From Siminovitchia terrae (GTDB taxonomy: Bacteria > Bacillota > Bacilli > Bacillales > Bacillaceae_C), in assembly GCF_003605405.2 (NCBI RefSeq), contig NZ_QYTW02000002.1:88555-152554 (forward strand): 64,000 nucleotides of DNA, in the 5' to 3' direction. Made by a program: the position numbers and the translations under genes. The notes under the pieces were generated by a model. The model was not told where the DNA came from and did not search any database. It saw only the letters and a program-made list of their open reading frames with translations. Below, piece after piece: positions 47,006 through 56,342 of the stretch (within the stretch, counting starts at the first letter, position 1; the number at the start of each line of letters is the position of its first letter).

Positions 47006-48382
47006 ATGTCGAAAGTGGTGAGAATAATGAGTGAATTGGACAGTGCAGTGAGCGAGAAGGAAGTTGTGATGGAAAACCAGGCAGAACCATCTTATCAATC
47101 ATTTAAAAATATATTCAGATTCTCGTTGTTTAGCATAATTGGGATTTTTATGTTTTTCATTCCGATAACGGTAAATGGGAAAAATTCCATTCCATTGGAT
47201 CACTTTGTCACCTGGGTACGAGAAACCGTAGGGTTTGGTGCTTCTGTCTATGTGTTAATAATGGTTATACTGGGAGCCGCGTATCCTTTTTACAATAAAT
47301 CTTGGAAAAAGAGCACTGTTGATCTGGTTATCTCTCTTTTTAAAGTATTAGGCGCCATAGCCACTGTGATGGTCGTGTTTAATATTGGGCCGGCCTGGCT
47401 GATGGCCGAAGATATGGGTCCATACTGGCTGAATCTATTACTTATTCCTATTGGAGTGCTTGTCCCAATCGGGGCAGTATTTTTGGCCTTGCTTGTTGGG
47501 TATGGTCTTCTCGAATTTATCGGGGCATTGATGCAGCCGATCATGAGGCCTATTTGGAAGACGCCGGGAAGATCAGCCATAGATGCGGTGGCCTCTTTTG
47601 TCGGGAGCTACTCTATCGGCTTACTGATTACGAACCGAGTGTATAAAGAAGGTAAGTATACCAAAAGAGAAGCAGCTATTATTGCCACAGGTTTCTCCAC
47701 TGTTTCTGCGACATTTATGGTTGTTGTCGCCAATACGCTAGATTTGATGTCGATCTGGAATCTTTATTTTTGGATCACCCTTGTCGTCACTTTTACAGTT
47801 ACTGCCATCACGGTGAGAATTTGGCCACTGAGCAAAATGAAAGATGAATACTATTCGGGGGTAGGACAGCCTGAGGTGATGATCAAAGAAAAACGGCTGA
47901 AGCATGCTTGGAATGAAGCAATGAAAACAGCCGAGCATGCTCCGAACCTTGGGAAGAACATAGTAGCTAATGTAAAGGACGGGTTATTAATGGCAATGGG
48001 GATTCTCCCAACCATCATGTCGATTGGACTGCTCGGTTTTATATTAGTCAACCAAACTCCAGTTTTTGATTATGCCGGGTACATCTTTTACCCATTGACA
48101 TTCATATTGCAAATCCCTGAACCACTACTAGCTGCAAAGGCTGCAGTCGTAAACCTGGTTGATATGTTTGTTCCTTCGCTGGTTGTAGTCGATACAAGTC
48201 TGGAAACAAGATTCATTATTGGGACGCTTTCTATCTCGGCCATCATGTTTTTCTCATCCTTAATCCCTTGTATTATATCAACAGAAATCCCGATCAAAAT
48301 TAGCCACTTGATTATCATTTGGTTTTGGAGAACTGTATTCACCCTTATCGTCGTTACTCCAATTGCCTTTTTGATTTTGTGA
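47006..48382 (+). CDS. YjiH-family membrane protein (nucleoside-recognition/Gate domain)
   Basis: This is a 458-residue membrane protein with about ten segments. AVASFVGSYSIGLLITNRVYKEGKYTKRE and FSTVSATFMVVVANTLDLM are the Gate-domain signatures of the YjiH family. Members often lie in hut loci and are annotated as putative histidine or urocanate carriers, but transport has not been shown to my knowledge. ATG 47006 has AAGGA at 46994-46998; ATG 47027 is an alternative. It is followed by hutI after 24 bases. Confidence 0.82.
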   Translation: MSKVVRIMSELDSAVSEKEVVMENQAEPSYQSFKNIFRFSLFSIIGIFMFFIPITVNGKNSIPLDHFVTWVRETVGFGASVYVLIMVILGAAYPFYNKSWKKSTVDLVISLFKVLGAIATVMVVFNIGPAWLMAEDMGPYWLNLLLIPIGVLVPIGAVFLALLVGYGLLEFIGALMQPIMRPIWKTPGRSAIDAVASFVGSYSIGLLITNRVYKEGKYTKREAAIIATGFSTVSATFMVVVANTLDLMSIWNLYFWITLVVTFTVTAITVRIWPLSKMKDEYYSGVGQPEVMIKEKRLKHAWNEAMKTAEHAPNLGKNIVANVKDGLLMAMGILPTIMSIGLLGFILVNQTPVFDYAGYIFYPLTFILQIPEPLLAAKAAVVNLVDMFVPSLVVVDTSLETRFIIGTLSISAIMFFSSLIPCIISTEIPIKISHLIIIWFWRTVFTLIVVTPIAFLIL

Positions 48383-48406
48383 TTACTGGAAAGGAGTTTG
48401 ATAGCT

Positions 48407-49642
48407 TTGTCAGAAATAAAGGTTGATTTGGTCATCGCAAACGCTGCTGAAGCATTGACTATCAGTGGAAAACAGTCAGATTTGGGTGTCATTAAAAATG
48501 CATGGATTGCTGTAAAGGATGGAGTAATTACTGGCATTGGGTCTGAAAGAGAGGTAAGAGCTTCTTATGACATTTCGGAAGCAAAAATGATTGATGCTTC
48601 TGGAAAAGTAGTCGCACCCGGGTTTGTTGACTCGCATACGCATCTAGTGTTTTACGGCTCTCGTGTGGAAGAATATGCAGCTAAAGTGGCTGGGATCAAT
48701 CCAAAAAAGTTAGAGGAGCTAGGCATTATTACTGGGCCAAATCGCACGGTGGAATTAACTCGTGAATCGCCAGATGAAGAGCTGCTAGAGCAGGCGAAGA
48801 AGCGGATGTTGACGATGCTCGAATATGGGATCACTACAGTAGAAAGTAAAAGTGGATATGGTTTGACAACAGAAAGTGAAATTAAAATCCTTGAGATCAG
48901 TAGAAAGCTTGGGGAAGAAACACCACTGGATGTCCTAAATACTTTTCTTGGTGCTCATGGATTTCCGGAAAACAAGACAAAAGAAGAGTATATCGAGGAA
49001 ATCATCAATGACATGATTCCGAGGGTAGCCGAGCGCGGTCTGGCAGAATTTTGTGATGTGTGGTGTGACGACGGCTACTTTACTGCAGAAGAATCCAAAC
49101 AGATTCTAGAGGCAGGGATCAAGCACGGCCTGAAACCGAAAATCCATGCGGACGCCTATTCTTATATTGGTGGATCTGATTTGGCTGCGGAGATGAACAT
49201 GGTATCAGTTGACCATATGAACTTCACTCCTGAAGAAGTGATGGATCGTCTGGCAAAAACCGATGTAACCGCAGTACTGATGCCAGCTCTTGATTTTGCA
49301 GTGGGACATAAGCGTCCCTTTCAAGCACGAAAAATGCTGGATAAGGGCGTCAAAGTTGCCCTGGCGACTGATCTATGCCCAGCTTGCTACACAGAATCGA
49401 TGCAGTTCGTCATCAATCTAGCTTGCAGACTGTACCAATTTTCTGTGGAGGAAGCAATCAAAGCTGCTACATATGGAGGGGCCAAGGCGCTTAATTTGGA
49501 TGACAGAGGTATTTTGGAAGAAGGAAAAATCGCAGACATCCAGATTTGGGATGTTCCATCCTATAAACATATCGCTTATCATCTTGGAACGAATGTAGTG
49601 GAAACAGTAATCAAAGATGGAAAAGTTGTAATCACCAAATAA
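48407..49642 (+). CDS. hutI: Imidazolonepropionase
   Basis: This metal-dependent amidohydrolase opens imidazolone-5-propionate to N-formimino-glutamate, the third step of histidine breakdown. The protein has 411 residues from the TTG at 48407, which is 10 bases after AAAGGAG; an earlier in-frame TTG at 48398 nearly touches the ribosome binding site. PGFVDSHTHLVFYGSR gives the HxH metal ligands, and KIHADAYSYIGGSDLAAEM plus SVDHMNFT give the downstream His/Asp ligands. ALATDLCPACYTESMQFV is conserved in HutI. Its product would need a formiminoglutamase, which is not encoded in the window. Confidence 0.93.
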   Translation: MSEIKVDLVIANAAEALTISGKQSDLGVIKNAWIAVKDGVITGIGSEREVRASYDISEAKMIDASGKVVAPGFVDSHTHLVFYGSRVEEYAAKVAGINPKKLEELGIITGPNRTVELTRESPDEELLEQAKKRMLTMLEYGITTVESKSGYGLTTESEIKILEISRKLGEETPLDVLNTFLGAHGFPENKTKEEYIEEIINDMIPRVAERGLAEFCDVWCDDGYFTAEESKQILEAGIKHGLKPKIHADAYSYIGGSDLAAEMNMVSVDHMNFTPEEVMDRLAKTDVTAVLMPALDFAVGHKRPFQARKMLDKGVKVALATDLCPACYTESMQFVINLACRLYQFSVEEAIKAATYGGAKALNLDDRGILEEGKIADIQIWDVPSYKHIAYHLGTNVVETVIKDGKVVITK

Positions 49643-49663
49643 AAATAGTTGGGGGAATGTTGG

Positions 49664-50830
49664 ATGAGCACAGACCAAATTTCAAAAGCTGCCGCAAAGG
49701 TGGATGAAGACCGGCTGTTGGAGCTGTTTCTTGAACTGGCAAAAATAAATGGACCCAGCACGCAGGAACAGCATGTTGCAGATTATTTAACGGAGGCGCT
49801 GCCTAAGCTGGGCTTTACTTTGGAGTTCGATGAGGCCCATAAAAACTTCAGAGGGGAAGTAGGGAATTTAATTGCTTGGAAGGAAGGAACTGATCCGACG
49901 ATTCCACCGCTGTTTTTCTCGACCCATATGGACACAGTTCTTCCGACTGAAGGGTTGAAGCCAGTCATTAAAGACGGAGTGATTTATTCTGATGGGACAA
50001 CAATATTAGGGGCTGATGATCGGGCAGCAATTGCCGCTTATTTGGAAGCTGTCAGAGCAATTACTGAAAGCGGTGTGCCGCATGGTCCGATTGAATTTGT
50101 TTTAACTGTAAACGAACAACCTGGTCTTGTAGGAGCAAGGTATATGGATTACAGCAAAGCGAAAAGCAGGACAGGCTATATTTTCGACAGTAGCGGGGAT
50201 GTTGGACAAATCATTTTGAGGGGACCGTACAGCAGCAGGATCTGGATGGAAGTGAAAGGAAATGCCGCCCATATTGCGCTGAATGCAGAGGAAGGAAATA
50301 GTGCTTTCTTAATTGCCGCTGAGGGCCTTTCTAATATGAAGTTGGGTGAGATTGACAAAGAGACTTTGGCTAACATTGGAGTGATGAAAGGTGGAGAGCT
50401 AACATCCATCATTCCTGGAAGCATAACAGTTGGTGGAGAAGTCCGCAGCTTTTCAAAAGAAAAACTCGATCACCAGCTTAAAGCTATGGAAGGGGCTATG
50501 CAAGAGGCTGCTCACAAGTACGGGGGCTCTGTGGAAACTAGAATTGAGAAGAAGTACAGCGGGTTTGATATTTCGGAAAATCACATTCTAACAGAAACAG
50601 CGCAGGCTGCAGCACATAATATACAAGTGAGTCCTTGGTTAACTGAAACGCTTGGAGGGGCAGATACGAATGTATTAAATGAAAATGGATTGACTTGCCT
50701 TACACTTGGATTAGGTTTTCGAAATATTCATTCATTCAGAGAATGCATTAGCATCGAAAATTTGATCAACACAGGTAGATTGACGGCTGCTCTTATTGAA
50801 GAGTGGTATGAGAAGCATAAGAAGGCATGA
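49664..50830 (+). CDS. M20-family peptidase T-like hydrolase with a changed metal-site residue
   Basis: This is a 388-residue metallohydrolase of the PepT/YqjE type. STHMDTV supplies H88 and D90 and GADDR supplies D118. The dimerisation domain contains KGNAAHIAL (H203), and NIHSFRE near 362 gives the last ligand. The usual Glu-Glu pair of the active site (catalytic base plus metal ligand) reads E151-Q152 in VNEQPGLVGA, so one metal ligand is replaced. ATG 49664 follows GGGGGA. It lies between hutI and the YuiF gene, suggesting a function in histidine or histidyl-peptide use. Formiminoglutamate hydrolysis is a speculative alternative given the lack of hutG. Confidence 0.82.
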   Translation: MSTDQISKAAAKVDEDRLLELFLELAKINGPSTQEQHVADYLTEALPKLGFTLEFDEAHKNFRGEVGNLIAWKEGTDPTIPPLFFSTHMDTVLPTEGLKPVIKDGVIYSDGTTILGADDRAAIAAYLEAVRAITESGVPHGPIEFVLTVNEQPGLVGARYMDYSKAKSRTGYIFDSSGDVGQIILRGPYSSRIWMEVKGNAAHIALNAEEGNSAFLIAAEGLSNMKLGEIDKETLANIGVMKGGELTSIIPGSITVGGEVRSFSKEKLDHQLKAMEGAMQEAAHKYGGSVETRIEKKYSGFDISENHILTETAQAAAHNIQVSPWLTETLGGADTNVLNENGLTCLTLGLGFRNIHSFRECISIENLINTGRLTAALIEEWYEKHKKA

Positions 50831-51053
50831 GTAAGGTGCTTGAAGCGCAGGGGGAACTACGGCTTAAAGGCCACTAACAGGCCAAGGAGACTCAGGCAAT
50901 GAAAAAATCAGTACCATAATCACTGGAGTTATTGTTGTAAAAACACTCACCTCTGAATCGGCAACAAGGAAAATAAGAAGACTTGGGCCGCCAACTTTTA
51001 CTCAGATGCTAATGGCGGCAGTCAAAATTCGGAGTAGAGGGGATTCAGAGGTT

Positions 51054-52373
51054 ATGCTGACCAATCCAGTCGTCATTTCTGTACTTGTTTTAACTGTTTT
51101 AAGTTTATCAAGGGTGCATGTCATTTTCGCCTTGTTGATTGCAGCCATAACAGCCGGACTGGTTGCTAATCTGTCTCTGACAGACACAATCTCCATCTTT
51201 TTGGGAGGCATGGGAGGCCAATCAGAAACAGCGTTAAGCTATGTTCTGTTGGGAATATTCGCGGCAATGATTGCTTACTCGGGAATTACTTCAATTTTAA
51301 TAGATAAATTGCTGGAACAGAAAAATCGTAATAAGATAGTTTTACTGCTTATGATTGCTGGTCTCACCTGTTTATCGGGAAACTTGATTCCGGTACATAT
51401 TGCATTTATTCCAATTTTGATTCCGCCGCTTTTGCTTTTCTTCAACCACTTGAAGATTGACCGAAGAGCGGTGGCATGTGCCCTTACTTTTGGTTTGAAA
51501 ATGCCGTACCTACTCATTCCTGCAGGATACGGACTGATTTTTCATGGAATCATACAAACAGAAATGAAAGCGAATGGGATGAATATAGCCATGTCACAAC
51601 TGCCGAAAGCTATGGCAATTCCAGCGGCTGGAATGTTTGTCGGATTGTTCATTGCCGTGTTTTTTACCTACCGTAAACCAAGAAGTTATCAGGATACGGA
51701 GGGGGATAAAGCATTAGCTGAGGTTGGGGCGGCAAATGATGTATCAAAACGGAAATTACAACTAAAGGATTTTGTGACAATTGGTGCAGTAATCATTGCG
51801 TTACTGACTCAAGTGTTATTTAGTTCTCTAGTTCTTGGGGCGTTGGCAGGAATCATTATCATCTTTATTGGACGAGTCGTAAAAGTCGGTGAGGGAGAAC
51901 AGGTTGTGCAGGATGGGGTGAAGTTAATGGGTGCAATTGCATTCGTCATGCTGATCGCCTCAGGATACGCTACTATTTTAAAGGAGACTGGTGCAGTGAC
52001 CGAACTGGTTGAGGCTGTGAACTCGGTCATAGGAGACAGTAAAGTAATTGGAGCATCTGTCCTCTTATTGATCGGCCTGCTGGTGACTATGGGGATTGGA
52101 ACTTCCTTTGGAACAATTCCGATTTTGGCGACTGTTTTCGTGCCATTGTGTATGCTGATGGGATTCAGCCCGCTTGCCACTGCTGCTTTGATTGGCACGG
52201 CAGGTGCACTTGGGGATGCTGGATCGCCTGCATCGGACAGTACACTGGGACCGACAGCAGGACTGAATGCCGATGGACAGCATAACCATATTTGGGATAC
52301 ATGTGTACCGACTTTTATCCACTATAATGTCCCGTTATTTATTTTCGGTGTAGTTGCGGCGCTGGTTCTTTAA
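51054..52373 (+). CDS. YuiF-type amino acid permease (Na+/H+ antiporter-like family)
   Basis: This is a 439-residue transporter with about 12 hydrophobic segments, of the family that includes B. subtilis YuiF, proposed to import histidine. GDAGSPASDSTLGPTAGLNADGQHNHIWDTCVPTF is a strongly conserved C-terminal region. The start ATG 51054 gives the family N-terminus; the frame continues upstream through ATG 51006 and beyond without a good ribosome binding site. The 223-bp gap to the M20 gene translates in the same frame from about 50880 but resembles nothing known to me. In this hut region it is the best candidate for histidine uptake. Confidence 0.85.
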   Translation: MLTNPVVISVLVLTVLSLSRVHVIFALLIAAITAGLVANLSLTDTISIFLGGMGGQSETALSYVLLGIFAAMIAYSGITSILIDKLLEQKNRNKIVLLLMIAGLTCLSGNLIPVHIAFIPILIPPLLLFFNHLKIDRRAVACALTFGLKMPYLLIPAGYGLIFHGIIQTEMKANGMNIAMSQLPKAMAIPAAGMFVGLFIAVFFTYRKPRSYQDTEGDKALAEVGAANDVSKRKLQLKDFVTIGAVIIALLTQVLFSSLVLGALAGIIIIFIGRVVKVGEGEQVVQDGVKLMGAIAFVMLIASGYATILKETGAVTELVEAVNSVIGDSKVIGASVLLLIGLLVTMGIGTSFGTIPILATVFVPLCMLMGFSPLATAALIGTAGALGDAGSPASDSTLGPTAGLNADGQHNHIWDTCVPTFIHYNVPLFIFGVVAALVL

Positions 52374-52410
52374 GATGCAACAAGAATAATCATGTAAAGG
52401 GGTTGGGGAC

Positions 52411-53916
52411 ATGTCCACAGGTATCATTGCACTTGACGGTGAAACGTTAAATAGGAAACAGGTCCAAACAATTGTAAACGGCCAAGCTAAGGTCGAAATA
52501 TCCGAGGCCAATTGGAGCAAAGTCTGTGCAAGTAGAGAGCGAATTGAAAAACAGATCAATGATGGAAAAATTGTATATGGTGTTAATACAGGATTTGGAA
52601 AGCTAAGCGATATTGAGATTGGAAAAGAAGATATTTCAAAGCTTCAGTTGAATCTGCTCAGGGCGGATGCGGTGGGTGTCGGTGAACCCTTACCTACCTT
52701 AGTTGTCCGTTCCATGATGGTTCTGCGTGCAAATGCGCTGGCTAAAGGGTTCTCCGGAATTCGGAAAGAAACTTTGCAGCTTTTGGTTAGCATGATTAAT
52801 AAAGGAGTTCACCCTGTTGTTCCAAGTAAAGGTTCTGTAGGGGCAAGCGGAGATTTAGCTCCCTTGGCGCATGTAGCCGTTGTATTGGTTGGTGAGGGGA
52901 AAGCCGAGTATCAGGGGGAAGTATTGCCGGGAGGGGAAGCGTTGAAGCGGGCTGAGCTTACTCCTGTCTCATTGAAAGCGAAGGAAGGTCTTGCATTAAT
53001 TAATGGGACACAGGCGATGACAGGCGTTGGAGTATTGGCTTTAAATGAAGCAGAGCGTGTGGGACTCGCGGCAGACATGTCAGCCTGCTTAACAATGGAA
53101 GCGCTTCAAGGGATTATCTCCGCCTTTGAAAGTGAATTGCTTGCTGTTCGCCCGCATCCAGAAATGGAATTTGTCGGATCTCGGATCAGAAGATGGCTGG
53201 AAGGAAGCAAAAGGATTACGCGCCAAGGGGAAATCCGTGTGCAAGATCCTTATTCCATCCGCTGTATTCCTCAAGTACATGGGGCCTCTTGGCAAGCCTT
53301 CAACTATGCGAACGACCGCTTGTCGGTGGAAATCAATTCTGCAACGGATAATCCGATTGTGTTAGAAAGCGGTGAAATTATTTCAGGCGGTCATTTTCAT
53401 GGACAACCAATCGCTTTAGCAATGGATTTTTTGAAAGTGGGAGCTGCAGAACTAGCCAATATTTCAGAAAGACGAATCGAAAGGCTGGTCAATCCACAAT
53501 TGAGTGGTTTGTCCCCATTCCTCGCATTAGATCCTGGATTGGAATGCGGTCTGATGGTGCCGCAATACGCAGCTGCTTCACTAGTGTCCGAGAATAAAGT
53601 GCTTGCGCATCCGGCAAGTGTCGATTCTATTCCAACCTCTGCAAACCAAGAAGACCATGTAAGTATGGGGACAATTGCATCTAGGCAAGCGCGCGAGATC
53701 GTTCACAACTCAGCACGTGTCATTGCCATCGAAATGATTTGTGCATCGCAGGCCATCTACTTAGAGCAGGCGGAAAATCAGCTGGCGCCGGCTACAAGGG
53801 ATTTTCTTGAAAAAGTGCGCAAGATATGCCCGCCGTTGGAAACAGATCGGGCTATCTCAGAAGAAATGGAAGAAATAGCGCAATTTCTTCTTAAGAATGA
53901 CCTTCTTGAGAAATAA
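52411..53916 (+). CDS. hutH: Histidine ammonia-lyase
   Basis: This enzyme deaminates histidine to urocanate, the first step of the pathway. The protein has 501 residues. The Ala-Ser-Gly triad that forms the MIO cofactor is visible as A145-S146-G147 in GSVGASGDLAPLAH. YGVNTGFGKLSD, QDPYSIRCIPQVHGA and NSATDNPI are further signatures. ATG 52411 follows AAAGGGGTTGGGG. It is the last gene of the hut series although it acts first. A pseudogene fragment and terminator follow. Confidence 0.95.
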   Translation: MSTGIIALDGETLNRKQVQTIVNGQAKVEISEANWSKVCASRERIEKQINDGKIVYGVNTGFGKLSDIEIGKEDISKLQLNLLRADAVGVGEPLPTLVVRSMMVLRANALAKGFSGIRKETLQLLVSMINKGVHPVVPSKGSVGASGDLAPLAHVAVVLVGEGKAEYQGEVLPGGEALKRAELTPVSLKAKEGLALINGTQAMTGVGVLALNEAERVGLAADMSACLTMEALQGIISAFESELLAVRPHPEMEFVGSRIRRWLEGSKRITRQGEIRVQDPYSIRCIPQVHGASWQAFNYANDRLSVEINSATDNPIVLESGEIISGGHFHGQPIALAMDFLKVGAAELANISERRIERLVNPQLSGLSPFLALDPGLECGLMVPQYAAASLVSENKVLAHPASVDSIPTSANQEDHVSMGTIASRQAREIVHNSARVIAIEMICASQAIYLEQAENQLAPATRDFLEKVRKICPPLETDRAISEEMEEIAQFLLKNDLLEK

Positions 53917-53989
53917 GACTTCGTCATTTTGAAGGGAGTTATTGGAACAGATTGAAATAAATTGCAAAAATAACCACTTGTAAAAGGAA

Positions 53990-54203
53990 AGAGAGAACAC
54001 CAAAAGCCACTATTGATCCAATTGCCATTGGTGCACAGATTGTGAATAATCTGCAGTATATTATTGCCTGGAACATCGATCCAAATGAAAAAGCCGTTGT
54101 CTCTGTAACCGAGTTCCATGGAGGAACGGCTAGAAACATTATTCCTGACCCCGTAACGTTAGGTTCAGTTGTAATCGCTGCCATTCTTGTTAAAACGCTG
54201 TAA
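53990..54203 (+). pseudogene. Fragment of an M20D amidohydrolase dimerisation domain
   Basis: The plus strand reads IDPIAIGAQIVNNLQ at 54012 onward, followed by the TEFHGGTARNIIPDPVTLG segment, ending in TAA at 54201-54203. This is the lid/dimerisation domain of M20D amidohydrolases (hippurate or N-acyl-amino acid hydrolases), which normally continues into the catalytic domain on both sides. Neither flank is present, there is no start codon, and the C-terminus is replaced by an unrelated hydrophobic tail. It lies 96 bases after hutH. Confidence 0.8.
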
Positions 54204-54218
54204 TAGTAAAGCGCGAAA

Positions 54219-54263
54219 GGAAGATCTTTGTGATATTAAAAGGTCTTCCATTTTGATTTTTTC
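54219..54263 (+). terminator. Terminator at the end of the hut region
   Basis: GGAAGATCTTT (54219-54229) pairs with AAAGGTCTTCC (54239-54249), followed by ATTTTGATTTTTT. Confidence 0.75.
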
Positions 54264-54365
54264 GGCAAAAAGCCGTTCTTTTAGCTGTCTCTATAGTCAG
54301 TGCCCTATCTTTATAGTTCTAAGGTAACCTCAGGGATATCTTCATTATCGTGGTCGAAAAGTCTA

Positions 54366-54558
54366 ATCAAATGCGCCTTGTCGTATTTGCGCCCAGATTT
54401 TATCGAGCTCCGCTCGATAAATTTCCGCTGAAAATATGTGATCCGCCGGAGGCTTTGACTTTATTCAGCCGGGGTTTGAACCCCCACTGAATGGAATACC
54501 AATAGGCATTCATCTCACCACTCACAGATGTGGGAGACTTCTGCTGAATGAAGTTAAA
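54366..54558 (-). repeat. Intergenic structured repeat, copy E (reversed)
   Basis: This full copy, 193 bp, is the only one in minus orientation. It starts (plus strand) ATCAAATGCGCC and ends GAATGAAGTTAAA. In element orientation its hairpin-3 loop is GGA. It lies 145 bases upstream of the acyl-CoA ligase gene, downstream of the hut terminator. Nothing else was recognised between 54264 and 54702 apart from a TATAAT at 54659-54664. Confidence 0.9.
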
Positions 54559-54702
54559 GCTTTTTCGATTTTTCTTTTTTGAACAGTTATATCTGCGTCT
54601 AGGAGCGGTCTTGTTATGAAATGTTTCTTTTGAATTAACTCACAACTCTATTTTATGATATAATTTTGATTATTCATAAATTGGTAGGGAGGGGATTTTC
54701 AG

Positions 54703-56268
54703 ATGTCTCTTGTGTTGACGCAATTTTTGGATCGGGCAGTTCATTTGTATGGTAGAAAACCAGCTATTATTGATGAACAGGGCAAATGTTACACTTATGA
54801 AGCAATAAATGAACGAGTAAACAGTCTTTCATTTGGACTGGATTCCCTTGGTGTAGAAAAAGGTGATCGGGTTGCTTATTTAGCCCCGAATACGCTGGGA
54901 ATGTACGAAGGGTTTTATGGGATTTTTCAAGTTGGCGGTATAATGGTCTCATTAAATACACGGCTGAAGCCGAGGGACTATGTGTATATTTTGAATCACA
55001 GTGAAAGCAAAGTGCTTTTTGTTGATTGCGATCTTTTAGAGCTGATTCAGCCGGTGCGCGATCAGCTTGAAACAGTAGAAACAATCATCGTTCATGGTCT
55101 GCAAGAGGACAAGGAAGGGTTCATTTCTTATGACCGTTGGCTTTCTTCTTTTCCGACGACTGACTTTCCTCGTGTAGAATTGCATGAGGATGATGTCAGC
55201 ACTTTGCTATATACGAGCGGTACAACCGGGAATCCAAAAGGAGTCATGCTGACGCATCGGAATAATTACTTGCATGCTTTATCCACCATGCATCACTTGC
55301 GGGTAAATGACCGTGATGTCCTTATGCATATTTTACCGATGTTCCATGTGAACGGTTGGGGATCCCCTTTCTATTATACAGCGAATGGCGCGACCCAGAT
55401 TATGCAAAAAACGATCGACCCGAAGGTGATCTTAGAAAAGGTTGAAAAATACGGGGTCACGGTGATGCATATGGCTCCTACTGTACTTCAATCGATTATG
55501 GATCAATACATAAAAGTAAACCCGCAAATTGACCAAAATGTCCGGATTATTGTCGCGGGTTCTGCACCACCTAAAGCTTTCATCAGACAGCTGGAAGAAG
55601 AAATCGGCTGGGAATTCTACCAGGTATATGGAATGACAGAAACTTCGCCTTTGAGCTTGGCGTCTTATATTTCATCCGAAGATGAAGGCGTTTCCAATGA
55701 TGATTATTATATGTTAAAAGTCAAAACCGGCTTAGAAATGATCGGAACTGTCGTTAGAGTGGTGGACGAATTTGGAAATGATGTTGCAAAAAACGGTAAA
55801 GAAGTCGGAGAAGTGATTGTAAAAGGTCCAGGCGTCATGAAAGGATATTGGAAAGATGAAGTGGCGACGAATGTGACGATTATCAATGGATGGCTTCATA
55901 CCGGGGATATGGGGACGATAGACGAAAAGCGCCGCATCCAAATTGTTGACCGGAAAAAGGACATCATCATCAGTGGAGGAGAAAACATTTCTACTATAGA
56001 AATCGAAAATATTATATACGACCATCCGTCGGTGAAAGAGGTGGCTGTCATTGCTGCGCCTCATGAAAAGTGGGGGGAGACTCCGCATGCCATTATTGTT
56101 GTGCGGGACGGACAGGAAGTAACTGGGCAAGAGATCATTGATTTTACAAGAAAAGGGCTGGCACATTTCAAATGCCCGACCATCGTGACTTTTATGGACG
56201 AACTTCCCAAAACGGCGAGCGGCAAAACCATGAAGGTGAAGCTGCGGGAGCTTGTATCACAACGATAG
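54703..56268 (+). CDS. AMP-dependent acyl-CoA synthetase (long/medium-chain fatty acid ligase)
   Basis: This is a 521-residue adenylate-forming enzyme that activates a carboxylic acid to its CoA thioester. The P-loop is LLYTSGTTGNPKGVMLTHRN (about 168-187). YQVYGMTETSPL is the A5 motif, WLHTGDMGTIDEKRRIQIVDRKKDIIISGG the A7-A8 region, and PKTASGKTMKVKLRE the C-terminal lysine motif A10. ATG 54703 follows GGGAGGGG. It resembles FadD-like and fatty-acid ligases of Bacillus; the chain length or aromatic preference cannot be read from sequence. TTAACT (54635) and TATAAT (54659), 18 bases apart, may be its promoter. Confidence 0.88.
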   Translation: MSLVLTQFLDRAVHLYGRKPAIIDEQGKCYTYEAINERVNSLSFGLDSLGVEKGDRVAYLAPNTLGMYEGFYGIFQVGGIMVSLNTRLKPRDYVYILNHSESKVLFVDCDLLELIQPVRDQLETVETIIVHGLQEDKEGFISYDRWLSSFPTTDFPRVELHEDDVSTLLYTSGTTGNPKGVMLTHRNNYLHALSTMHHLRVNDRDVLMHILPMFHVNGWGSPFYYTANGATQIMQKTIDPKVILEKVEKYGVTVMHMAPTVLQSIMDQYIKVNPQIDQNVRIIVAGSAPPKAFIRQLEEEIGWEFYQVYGMTETSPLSLASYISSEDEGVSNDDYYMLKVKTGLEMIGTVVRVVDEFGNDVAKNGKEVGEVIVKGPGVMKGYWKDEVATNVTIINGWLHTGDMGTIDEKRRIQIVDRKKDIIISGGENISTIEIENIIYDHPSVKEVAVIAAPHEKWGETPHAIIVVRDGQEVTGQEIIDFTRKGLAHFKCPTIVTFMDELPKTASGKTMKVKLRELVSQR

Positions 56269-56342
56269 TTATACGGAATAGAACAAAAGCTGATATAATG
56301 ATGGCAGCCAATAAGAAATTTTGACAGAAAGAGGGCTGCACG

